This document shows, piece by piece, positions 1 through 5,836 of a stretch of DNA of 5,836 nucleotides (its first letter is position 1; each line of letters starts with the position of its first letter). This stretch comes from Flavobacteriaceae bacterium (GTDB lineage: Bacteria > Bacteroidota > Bacteroidia > Flavobacteriales > Flavobacteriaceae), in assembly GCA_002713495.1 (NCBI GenBank), contig PATA01000013.1, forward strand, positions 44,590 to 50,425. Reading direction: 5' to 3'. The notes under the pieces are model-generated. The model was not told where the DNA came from. It ran no database searches and worked only from the letters and a program-made list of their open reading frames with translations. A program made the position numbers and the translations under genes.

Positions 1-1459
1 TAGAATAATCTAATGTTCCGGATATCTTTAATGTTGGCAATCCGTTCAGGGTCGTGAAGTTTTCAGTATTAAAAAGAATATTTACTCCTCCAATCATCTT
101 AAGTCTATCAATAGTTTTATCAATAATCTTTTGAGTTTCTTCTGCACTAGCAATGTTACTTTTGGTTTTAACTTTTCTGTCTGTTTTAGAATTGAATTTT
201 GTTTCAAATAAGATTTCAGTGTAAAAATTGGATTCAATGCTATCCATTTGAAAAAAAATTATATTCTTGTCATTCAAATTAGTTCTTTTTAGAATTTTTG
301 GACTTGAAATTTTTATTGGAGGTGCACCATACTCCGAAGTCACCCAATCCCGATCTATTAATTTTTTTGTCGGATAACGAAAAATAGTATCTCTAACGGG
401 ATAATAACCATAAATTGAAAATAGAATTATAAAACAAACAAATGTTGAAATTCCAAATAAGCTGAATATCCATTTAATCAATCTATTTAATTTTTGTTTA
501 CGTAAAAGCTCCTCATATTGTTTTTTTGCTTTTAACTCTTCCAAAGTAGGTTCTGGAAGCACTTCCTTTGTATTAACAACTACCTCTTCTACCAATTTAA
601 TATCTTTGTCATTCTTTCCTAAATCTGGAATAGCTCTTGCAAATTTTACTAAATCGGCAGTGCTAAGAACTGTTTTTAAATTTTTTATGGTTTTCTCCTT
701 TAAATCTAACTTACCTTCTTTTTTTAAATTTTCTAGTTTAAATAGAAGCTGATCTGAAGTACTTTCTAAAGCATCTATATCTGTCTCTTCCTCAAAATAC
801 AACCTTAAAACATCTATTAAATCAGAATAGTAAGATTTATATTCAATTTGATCTTTCGGTTGTCTTTTTTCTAATTCCTTTAATGCACTTATAGCTTTTT
901 CAAATGGAGGTATAATATTATTTTTTTTCAAAACCTGTTTTTGATAAGATCTATATAAATAGATTATTATAATAATTCCTAAAAATATTAATAACAATAA
1001 TCCAATCTTAATCATCAAAAATTTATAACTTTTCTCTTCGACTTGAAGAGGTTTAATTTCAAACATCTTTTGTTTTAAAGTATCGACTAAAATGTCGTTA
1101 ACTCGAATTTTAATTGGATTTGTCAGCTTTGAAAAACCATTAATTAATACTCTTTGTGATGGAATAAAATAATAACCCGAATCAAATTGAATCAGATTAT
1201 ATCTCTTTACCAATAAATATTTATTTCCTAACCTTTGTGTATCTATTGGAAAGGACTCCAGGATTTCAATTGGATTAATTGATAATTTGTTGGGAAAGGT
1301 TATTTGTTCAACTGAATCTACCTCAACATTAACATAAAAGTCAATTTGTTCCCCTATACTAAAGGTTGAGGAAGTTACATTTGCACTAACTTTCGAAGTT
1401 AGCTGTCCCCTAATAAATCCAAAAGATAGTATCAATAAAAAATAAAAATATTTGCTCAT
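1..1459 (-). CDS. BatD/DUF4381-like two-TM membrane protein of the Bat operon (C-terminus cut by window edge)
   Basis: The frame is open without a stop from an ATG at 1459 to base 1, giving 486 residues with the C-terminus missing. An N-terminal signal peptide is visible (residues 1-18, hydrophobic stretch FLLILSFGF, likely cut before Q19). An extracytoplasmic beta-rich domain follows (about 19-146), then a first membrane helix (about 148-169), a cytoplasmic helical part (170-327), a second helix (about 328-351) and a second extracytoplasmic domain (352 onward). Lys/Arg-rich flanks on the inner sides of both helices support this topology. The cytoplasmic part carries YSDLIDVLRLYFEEE (211-225) and then ALESTSDQLL (230-239), the pattern I know from BatD/DUF4381-type proteins. 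Residues about 295-328 are Glu/Lys-rich and probably form a long helix or coiled coil. The start lies two bases after the DUF58 stop, so translation is probably coupled. It is likely the membrane partner of the MoxR/DUF58 pair; its biochemical function is unknown. I am sure of the gene and moderately sure of the family. Confidence 0.85.
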   Translation of the reverse strand, partial: MSKYFYFLLILSFGFIRGQLTSKVSANVTSSTFSIGEQIDFYVNVEVDSVEQITFPNKLSINPIEILESFPIDTQRLGNKYLLVKRYNLIQFDSGYYFIPSQRVLINGFSKLTNPIKIRVNDILVDTLKQKMFEIKPLQVEEKSYKFLMIKIGLLLLIFLGIIIIIYLYRSYQKQVLKKNNIIPPFEKAISALKELEKRQPKDQIEYKSYYSDLIDVLRLYFEEETDIDALESTSDQLLFKLENLKKEGKLDLKEKTIKNLKTVLSTADLVKFARAIPDLGKNDKDIKLVEEVVVNTKEVLPEPTLEELKAKKQYEELLRKQKLNRLIKWIFSLFGISTFVCFIILFSIYGYYPVRDTIFRYPTKKLIDRDWVTSEYGAPPIKISSPKILKRTNLNDKNIIFFQMDSIESNFYTEILFETKFNSKTDRKVKTKSNIASAEETQKIIDKTIDRLKMIGGVNILFNTENFTTLNGLPTLKISGTLDYS

Positions 1460-1461
1460 TT

Positions 1462-2331
1462 TTATTTTGTTCGGTTTTTAAAATACCCTAAAAGTTTTTT
1501 TACATAGCTCTCTCTCAAGTCAAAACTTATTGATCCAGCACCATTTTTTTTAAAAAGAGTTGAGAAAATTTCATTATTTCTTGCATATTCTAAAGAATAT
1601 GATTGTCTAATTCGTTTTGAATCGGTATCAATCCACGATATTCCGTTGTTTTCAGAATCAATCATAGGAACAAGTCCCATTTTGGGTACAAATGTCTCAA
1701 GTTTGTCATAAATTTTTATACCTGTTAAATCATGCTTTTTGGAGACAATTTTAAGAGTTTTATCATAATCATCATCAATAAAATCTGATAATACAAATAC
1801 AATTGCACTTTTTTTTATGACTCCAGATAAAAAAGCAAAGGCCTCACTGATATTTGTTAATTTATTTTTTGGTTTAAACTCAAGAAGCTCTCTAATTATT
1901 CTTAATATGTGTGAACGTCCTTTTTTTGGTGGAATAAATAATTCTATTATGCCCGAAAACATAATCATTCCAACCTTATCATTATTTTGAATAGCAGAAA
2001 AAGCAAGTGTTGCAGCGATTTCTGTAATTATCTCTTTTTTAGTTATAGATTCTGTTCCAAAAAATTCTGAACCACTTATGTCTACCATTAACATTAACGT
2101 TAACTCTCTTTCCTCTTCAAAAACTTTAACATATGGACTATTATATCTAGCCGTAACATTCCAATCTATTGATCTAACATCATCTCCAAACTGGTATTGT
2201 CTAACCTCACTAAATGTCATCCCTCTACCTTTAAAAGTACTGTGATATTCACCTCCAAAAATATGATTACTTAACCGTCTAGTTTTAATTTCAATTTTTC
2301 GAACTTTTTTTATTAGCTCTTTGGTGTCCAT
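1462..2331 (-). CDS. DUF58 protein with VWA-type MIDAS site (Bat operon)
   Basis: This 289-residue protein is complete and of normal family length. The DUF58 signature lies at about residues 40-75, with EVRQYQFGDDVRSIDW (42-57) followed by YVKVFEEER. It merges into a von Willebrand A-like fold: the DxSxS metal site is D84-S86-S88, the threonine position is probably T159 in KLTNIS, and the later acidic position is D183 in VLSDF. NDKVGMIMFS (117-126) is the usual strand after the first helices. I see no signal peptide or membrane segment, so it should be cytoplasmic. DUF58 proteins are nearly always encoded beside MoxR ATPases and are thought to serve as their adaptor or substrate-binding partner. 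Here the ATPase gene ends 16 bases upstream and the membrane-protein gene starts 2 bases downstream, so the three are probably co-transcribed. The metal site looks intact, which suggests a working protein. The ATG at 2331 is a good start, with an all-A/T leader and no Shine-Dalgarno sequence. Confidence 0.93.
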   Translation of the reverse strand: MDTKELIKKVRKIEIKTRRLSNHIFGGEYHSTFKGRGMTFSEVRQYQFGDDVRSIDWNVTARYNSPYVKVFEEERELTLMLMVDISGSEFFGTESITKKEIITEIAATLAFSAIQNNDKVGMIMFSGIIELFIPPKKGRSHILRIIRELLEFKPKNKLTNISEAFAFLSGVIKKSAIVFVLSDFIDDDYDKTLKIVSKKHDLTGIKIYDKLETFVPKMGLVPMIDSENNGISWIDTDSKRIRQSYSLEYARNNEIFSTLFKKNGAGSISFDLRESYVKKLLGYFKNRTK

Positions 2332-2347
2332 ATAAATTTATATTTTT

Positions 2348-3346
2348 TTAGGGCACTTCAATCTCGTTAACAATTTGACCTATTATTTCCTCTGATGTTA
2401 TACTTTCGGCTTCAGCCTCGTATGTTAAGCCGATTCGATGTCTTAAAACATCATATATTACTGCTCTAATATCTTCAGGTATCACATAACCCCTGTGTCT
2501 TAAAAACGCATTGCATTTTGCTGCCTTTGCTAAGTTTATACTTCCCCTTGGTGAGGCACCAAAACTGATTAATGGTTTCAACTTACTTAAATTATATTTC
2601 TCTGGGTAACGGGTACAAAAAATTAAATCAAGAATGTATTTTTCAATTTTTTCATCCATATACACCAATCGAACAGAATCTTGGGCAGAGAGTATTTGTT
2701 TTGTTGTTACAATTGGATTAATTTTTTCGTAGGCCCCCTTTAAATTGGAAGTGACTATAATGTTTTCTTCTTCAATTTTTGGATAATCAATAATTGTTTT
2801 TAACATAAATCTATCAACCTGAGCTTCTGGTAACGGGTATGTTCCTTCTTGTTCCACTGGGTTCTGAGTTGCCATTACCAAAAATGGAGCTTTTAATTTA
2901 AAACTAGTATCTCCTATAGTAACTTGTTTTTCCTGCATTGCTTCAAGTAAAGCAGACTGTACCTTTGCAGGGGCTCTATTTATTTCATCGGCAAGAACAA
3001 AATTGGCAAAAATTGGACCCTTTCTAATCGAAAAATCATTTTCTTTCATGTTAAAGATCATTGTTCCAATAACATCGGCAGGGAGTAAGTCTGGGGTAAA
3101 TTGAATTCGACTAAAACTTGCTTTTACTGCTTGGCTCAAGGTGTTTATAGCAAGAGTTTTAGCAAGTCCAGGCACACCCTCTAACAAAATATGACCTTGA
3201 CCAAGGAGTCCAATTAAAAGTCTTTCAACCATTGTTTTCTGACCAACAATAACTTTATTTATCTCACGATTAAGTGGGTCTAAAAAAGCACTTTCTTTTT
3301 CAATAATTTCATTTATTGAGTTGATATCTATGTTCGAATTTTCCAT
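2348..3346 (-). CDS. moxR: MoxR-family AAA+ ATPase, first gene of the Bat operon
   Basis: The 332-residue protein is a complete MoxR-type AAA+ ATPase. Motifs in order: a lead helix with INKVIVGQ (29-36), Walker A GVPGLAKT (57-64), Walker B LADEINRA (118-125, acidic pair D120-E121), sensor 1 ATQNP (N162), the arginine-finger region EAQVDRF (R179) and sensor 2 GASPRGS (R267). The C-terminal lid ends in NEIEVP, as I remember flavobacterial homologues doing. MoxR proteins couple ATP hydrolysis to remodelling or metal loading of VWA-domain partners, which fits the DUF58 gene 16 bases downstream. I chose the ATG at 3346 because homologues start just before this point. The frame can be extended to a TTG at 3400, but the extra 18 residues look like translated A/T-rich leader and overlap a repeat in the control region. 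The gene is probably expressed from a promoter in the divergent region to its right. The name moxR denotes the family; the physiological role is inferred from Bat operons. Confidence 0.95.
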   Translation of the reverse strand: MENSNIDINSINEIIEKESAFLDPLNREINKVIVGQKTMVERLLIGLLGQGHILLEGVPGLAKTLAINTLSQAVKASFSRIQFTPDLLPADVIGTMIFNMKENDFSIRKGPIFANFVLADEINRAPAKVQSALLEAMQEKQVTIGDTSFKLKAPFLVMATQNPVEQEGTYPLPEAQVDRFMLKTIIDYPKIEEENIIVTSNLKGAYEKINPIVTTKQILSAQDSVRLVYMDEKIEKYILDLIFCTRYPEKYNLSKLKPLISFGASPRGSINLAKAAKCNAFLRHRGYVIPEDIRAVIYDVLRHRIGLTYEAEAESITSEEIIGQIVNEIEVP

Positions 3347-3391
3347 TAACTGGTTATTTTTAGAATTTTGTGGAACAAAAATGAAGATTAA

Positions 3392-3422
3392 TTTAACCAA
3401 ACGTTGTTAATAATTGGTTAAA
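3392..3422. repeat. 9-bp inverted repeat with 13-base spacer, containing TTGGTTAA half-sites
   Basis: The arms TTTAACCAA (3392-3400) and TTGGTTAAA (3414-3422) are perfect reverse complements around a 13-base spacer that is all A/T except three bases. A third TTGGTTAA at 3468-3475 matches the right arm. The left arm overlaps one candidate leftward -7 box and the right arm abuts the other. It could be an operator dyad. It is too A/T-rich, and lacks the run of T, to be a good terminator. Confidence 0.4.
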
Positions 3423-3455
3423 AAATAGGGTAGATGGAGTTTTTGTAGATACAAA
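3420..3455 (-). promoter_or_regulatory. Candidate leftward promoter for the Bat operon (weak)
   Basis: Read on the minus strand, TATTTTTT (3427 to 3420) matches the -7 consensus TAnnTTTG except for the last base, and a TTTG (3455 to 3452) lies 24 bases upstream, one more than the usual maximum spacing. An alternative -7 box, AACGTTTG (3405 to 3398), matches except for its first base but has no TTG at the right distance. One of these probably drives the operon; the sequence does not decide which. Confidence 0.3.
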
Positions 3456-3469
3456 GTATTCCTATTTTT
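3421..3469. repeat. 9-bp inverted repeat AAAAATAGG / CCTATTTTT flanking the promoter spacer
   Basis: AAAAATAGG (3421-3429) and CCTATTTTT (3461-3469) are perfect reverse complements separated by 31 bases. The right arm contains most of the rightward -7 box; the left arm, read leftward, contains a near-consensus -7 box. The arrangement therefore looks like two divergent -7 elements in mirror image. The symmetry may come from two similar promoter boxes rather than from protein binding. Confidence 0.4.
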
Positions 3470-3470
3470 G
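3442..3470 (+). promoter_or_regulatory. Bacteroidota-type promoter for the aldo/keto reductase-SDR pair
   Basis: A TTTG at 3442-3445 (the -33 element) is followed after 17 bases by TATTTTTG at 3463-3470, which matches the TAnnTTTG -7 consensus at every fixed position. The 17-base spacing is inside the known 17-23 range for the primary sigma factor of this phylum. Transcription would begin near 3476-3478, giving a leader of only about 14 bases before the ATG at 3491. A copy of TTGGTTAA (3468-3475) overlaps the end of the -7 element. Confidence 0.65.
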
Positions 3471-3490
3471 GTTAAGAAGTTTAGTTTAAA

Positions 3491-4363
3491 ATGAATAAAA
3501 GTAATCAATCAAGAATTATTTCTGGGGTAATGAATTGGGGTAAATGGGGAGAAAATCTATCTAATAATAAAATGATAGAATTAATTGAATGTAACATAGA
3601 GACTGGGATAAACACCTTTGATCATGCAGATATTTATGGGGGATATACAACAGAGAGAGAATTTGGTGAGGCGTTTAAATCTTCTGGTATTCAAAGAGAT
3701 AAAATTAAATTAATAACAAAATGTGGTATTCAATACCCATGCGACTCCAAGCCATTTAAAATTAAATACTACGACTATTCGTCTAAACATATTAGGTATT
3801 CAGTTGAAAATTCTCTTAAAAATTTAAAAACTGATTACATAGATATTTTTTTGTTACATAGACCAAGTCCGCTAATGAGAAATGATGAAATTGCAGAAAT
3901 AATTTCGAAGCTAAAAAATGAAGGAAAAATAAAAATATTTGGTTTGTCAAACTTTACTGAACCCCAAATTAAACTTATTAAAAAAAATATTGATGTTGAA
4001 TATAATCAAATCGAATGTTCATTGACAAATAGTGAATTTTTATCGGATGGAGTAATAGATTTTTGTCAAACAAAAAATATAAATATAATGGCTTGGTCAC
4101 CTCTTGGATCTTATTTTAAAAAAATCGATAATATCCACAAAAGAATAGAACCAGTTTTAAAAAAATTACAAGAAAAATATTCATGCTCAGATGATCAGCT
4201 TCTTCTGGCGTGGTTAATGAAACACCCTGCTCATATTCTTCCTGTTATAGGAACAACAAAAAAAGAAAGAATTAAAGCCTCTATGGAAGCAATCAAGATT
4301 AATATGGATTATGTAGACTGGTTCTCATTATTGGAGGCAAGTAAAGGTAAAAGAGTAGCATAA
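3491..4363 (+). CDS. YdhF-like aldo/keto reductase
   Basis: A complete 290-residue NADP(H)-dependent oxidoreductase of the aldo/keto reductase superfamily, with a TIM-barrel fold and cytoplasmic location. The catalytic tetrad is present: D44 and Y49 in DHADIYGGY (44-52), K77 in TKCG and H123 in LLHRP. Barrel and cofactor motifs follow: GLSNF (151-155), NQIECS (172-177), MAWSPLG (200-206) and the NADP-binding region PVIGTTKKERI (251-261). The DHADIYGGY and HRP-PLM patterns and the length are closest to E. coli YdhF, whose physiological substrate is not well defined; aldehydes or ketones are likely. The ATG at 3491 follows a full-consensus promoter by about 20 bases and an A/T-rich leader without a Shine-Dalgarno sequence. 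The stop is one base before the dehydrogenase ATG, so the two are co-transcribed and probably translationally coupled. I am confident of the family; the substrate is unknown. Confidence 0.93.
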   Translation: MNKSNQSRIISGVMNWGKWGENLSNNKMIELIECNIETGINTFDHADIYGGYTTEREFGEAFKSSGIQRDKIKLITKCGIQYPCDSKPFKIKYYDYSSKHIRYSVENSLKNLKTDYIDIFLLHRPSPLMRNDEIAEIISKLKNEGKIKIFGLSNFTEPQIKLIKKNIDVEYNQIECSLTNSEFLSDGVIDFCQTKNINIMAWSPLGSYFKKIDNIHKRIEPVLKKLQEKYSCSDDQLLLAWLMKHPAHILPVIGTTKKERIKASMEAIKINMDYVDWFSLLEASKGKRVA

Positions 4364-4364
4364 A

Positions 4365-5117
4365 ATGAAAAATAAAAAAATTTTAATTACAGGTGCAAGT
4401 AGTGGCATTGGATGGTCGATTGCAAAAATATTATCAGCAAACGGTCATCAATTGATTTTATGTGGAAGAAATAAAAAAAAATTAAACCAATTATCCAAAG
4501 AGTTAAATTGTAAAAATTACATCCTTAGTTTTGATGTCAAAAACAAAAATGATGTTTTCAAATCTATTTCCTCTTTGCCAAAAGAATTTCAAGAGATTGA
4601 TATTTTGATAAATAATGCCGGGAATGCCCATGGACTTGATTTTGCCCATGAATCAAATATTTTAGATTGGGAAGAAATGATAAATACTAATATTAAAGGA
4701 GTTTTATATGTTACAAAAGCAATTCTTAATGACATGGTTAAAAGAAAATCTGGTCAAATTATTAATGTTGGTTCGATTGCAGGAAAAGAATCATATCCTA
4801 AAGGAAATGTTTATTGTGCTAGTAAGGCAGCAATAGATAGATTTACAGAGGGACTGCGTTTGGACTTGAATCCCTATGGGATTAGAGTTAGTGCTATTCA
4901 CCCTGGTTTAGTGGAAACAAACTTTTCTAATGTAAGATTTAAAGGGGATGAAAAAAAAGCTAAAAAAGTATATCAAGGATTCAAACCATTATCTCCAGAT
5001 GATGTTGCAGATTGCATTTGCTATATGATAAATACACCTAAACATGTCAACATAGCTGACTGTACAATTTTACCAACAGATCAGGCTGGAGCATATGTTT
5101 TAAATAAATCAAATTAA
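4365..5117 (+). CDS. YdfG-like short-chain dehydrogenase/reductase (SDR)
   Basis: A complete 250-residue classical SDR with a cytoplasmic Rossmann fold. Motifs in order: dinucleotide-binding TGASSGIG (9-16), GRN after the second strand (R35, which favours NADP over NAD), D57-V58, NNAG (83-86), catalytic N109, S137, Y150 and K154 (YCASK), and HPGLVETNF (179-187) in the cofactor/substrate loop. The overall pattern and length resemble YdfG-type 3-hydroxy acid (serine or allothreonine) dehydrogenases, a group with broad specificity, so the true substrate may differ. The start is one base after the aldo/keto reductase stop (TAAAATG junction), so both come from the promoter at 3442-3470. At its 3' end the gene runs directly into hflX on the other strand, with four shared bases. 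All catalytic residues are intact. Confidence 0.92.
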   Translation: MKNKKILITGASSGIGWSIAKILSANGHQLILCGRNKKKLNQLSKELNCKNYILSFDVKNKNDVFKSISSLPKEFQEIDILINNAGNAHGLDFAHESNILDWEEMINTNIKGVLYVTKAILNDMVKRKSGQIINVGSIAGKESYPKGNVYCASKAAIDRFTEGLRLDLNPYGIRVSAIHPGLVETNFSNVRFKGDEKKAKKVYQGFKPLSPDDVADCICYMINTPKHVNIADCTILPTDQAGAYVLNKSN

Positions 5118-5836
5118 TATTGATCTAATCCCTCGGGATATAGGAAATTATTATAGGGAAATCTTGAAACATGTATATCTCTAACAGATTTATATATCAC
5201 TTCCTTAAGTTTGATTAAATTTTCTTTATTCACTGCAGAAATAAATATTCTTTTTTTATTATCCTTACCAAACCATGAGGCTTGAAGCTCTTCTAATGAA
5301 AAATTACTTTTATTTCTTTTTACTGTTAAATCAGTTGGATCCCAAGTTTTTGGTGAATAAAGATCAATTTTATTAAAAATTAAAATTGTAGGTTTATCTA
5401 AACAATTAATTTCTAATAAAATTTTATTGACGGACTCTATATGATCTTCAAAATTTGAATGAGATATATCAACAACATGAAGAAGTAGATCAGATTCCTG
5501 AACCTCATCCAATGTGCTTTTAAAAGATTCAACCAATTGTGTTGGGAGTTTCCTAATAAAGCCTACTGTATCACTCATCAATAATGGGAGGTTTCCAATT
5601 ACAACCTTTCTAACTGTAGTATCTAGTGTTGCAAAAAGTTTATTTTCTGCAAAAACATTACTTTTTGAAATAACATTCATAAGTGTTGATTTGCCAACAT
5701 TTGTATATCCTACTAATGCAACTCGGACTAATTGCCCTCTATTACCCCTTTGAGTTGACATTTGTTTATCAATAACCATTAACTTTTTTTTCAGTATTGA
5801 TATTTTATCTCTTACAATTCTTCTATCTGTTTCGAT
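5114..5836 (-). CDS. hflX: Ribosome-associated GTPase HflX (N-terminal part beyond the window)
   Basis: The frame stays open to the last base of the window, so this is the C-terminal 240 residues of a protein usually about 400 long. An ATG at 5779 is internal: the residues before it (IETDRRIVRDKI) match the conserved HflX region just after its GPGE-type motif. Counting from the edge, the G domain shows P-loop GYTNVGKST (43-51), the switch ATLDTT (69-74), DTVG (89-92), NKID (155-158) and SA (200-201). FATLDTTVR and DTVGFIRKLP are typical of HflX rather than other Obg-like GTPases, and the C-terminus has the RFPYNNFLY ending I associate with flavobacteria. HflX binds the 50S subunit and splits stalled or hibernating ribosomes under stress. 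The gene converges on the dehydrogenase with overlapping stops. The promoter and true start lie outside the window. Confidence 0.95.
   Translation of the reverse strand: METDRRIVRDKISILKKKLMVIDKQMSTQRGNRGQLVRVALVGYTNVGKSTLMNVISKSNVFAENKLFATLDTTVRKVVIGNLPLLMSDTVGFIRKLPTQLVESFKSTLDEVQESDLLLHVVDISHSNFEDHIESVNKILLEINCLDKPTILIFNKIDLYSPKTWDPTDLTVKRNKSNFSLEELQASWFGKDNKKRIFISAVNKENLIKLKEVIYKSVRDIHVSRFPYNNFLYPEGLDQY

Larger units (their letters stand above)
3347..3490. promoter_or_regulatory. Divergent control region between the Bat operon and the reductase pair
   Basis: These 144 bases separate two divergent start codons and form the only sizeable gap in the window. They hold a full-consensus rightward promoter (3442-3470), weaker leftward promoter-like elements, three copies of TTGGTTAA (3393-3400 inverted; 3414-3421 and 3468-3475 direct) and two 9-bp perfect inverted repeats (3392-3400 with 3414-3422; 3421-3429 with 3461-3469). 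Repeated half-sites overlapping promoter elements would suit a shared transcription factor, but no regulator gene lies nearby and A/T-rich DNA produces such repeats by chance. I see no coding sequence or stable RNA here. Confidence 0.6.

Noticed and set aside
5090..5130. A bidirectional terminator between the dehydrogenase and hflX
   Set aside because: The coding regions overlap by four bases and I see no GC-rich hairpin with a T run there.
5514..5753. A 79-codon plus-strand open frame
   Set aside because: It lies wholly inside hflX on the opposite strand, across the conserved GTPase motifs. Its existence is explained by the hflX codons, and its product resembles nothing I recognise.
5777..5779. 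ATG at 5779 as the start of a short 221-residue GTPase
   Set aside because: The frame continues upstream to the window edge with conserved HflX residues (IETDRR and the following helix), so this methionine is internal.
5784..5791. Runs of eight identical bases (T921-T928 and T5784-T5791) as possible frameshift or slippage sites
   Set aside because: Both reading frames continue intact through the runs, and such runs are expected in lysine-rich genes of an A/T-rich genome.
1..5836. A new defence system, mobile element, CRISPR array or RNA gene
   Set aside because: MoxR-VWA modules can appear in defence-like ternary systems, but this one matches the housekeeping Bat operon. There is no transposase, integrase, nuclease, regular repeat array or tRNA/rRNA-like sequence, and the neighbours are ordinary chromosomal genes.

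Overview
The window looks like chromosomal DNA from a member of the Bacteroidota, most likely a low-GC (about 30% by eye) flavobacterium. Three things point there: the protein sequences closely resemble flavobacterial MoxR, DUF58 and HflX proteins as I remember them; the clearest promoter fits the Bacteroidota form (TTTG, spacer, TAnnTTTG); and no start codon is preceded by a clear Shine-Dalgarno sequence, only by A/T-rich leaders. This assignment comes from recall, not from a database search.

Layout. The left 58% is a minus-strand operon, read right to left: a MoxR-family AAA+ ATPase (3346 to 2348), a DUF58 protein with a von Willebrand A-type metal site (2331 to 1462), and a two-membrane-segment protein with a BatD/DUF4381-like cytoplasmic motif (from 1459, still open at base 1). 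This is the front of a Bat (Bacteroides aerotolerance) operon. In related bacteria the VWA proteins BatA and BatB, a TPR protein and BatD follow, and here they would lie beyond the left edge. A 144-bp divergent intergenic region (3347-3490) carries a full-consensus promoter for the rightward genes, weaker candidate leftward elements, three copies of TTGGTTAA and two 9-bp inverted repeats. To its right is a plus-strand pair, a YdhF-like aldo/keto reductase (3491-4363) and a YdfG-like short-chain dehydrogenase (4365-5117), one base apart. Last is the C-terminal part of the GTPase HflX on the minus strand (5114 to beyond 5836), whose stop codon overlaps that of the dehydrogenase.

How they work together. 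The MoxR ATPase and DUF58 protein are expected to act as a cytoplasmic chaperone-like pair linked to the membrane protein encoded after them and to the VWA/TPR proteins downstream, in envelope integrity or stress tolerance. The two reductases look like a co-expressed NADP(H)-dependent pair of unknown substrate. HflX is an independent ribosome-associated GTPase.

Coding density is very high: apart from the 144-bp region, the gaps are 1, 2 and 16 bases. I see no RNA gene, mobile element, CRISPR array or defence system. All active-site residues I could check are intact. The most interesting parts are the divergent control region and the poorly characterised third Bat-operon protein.
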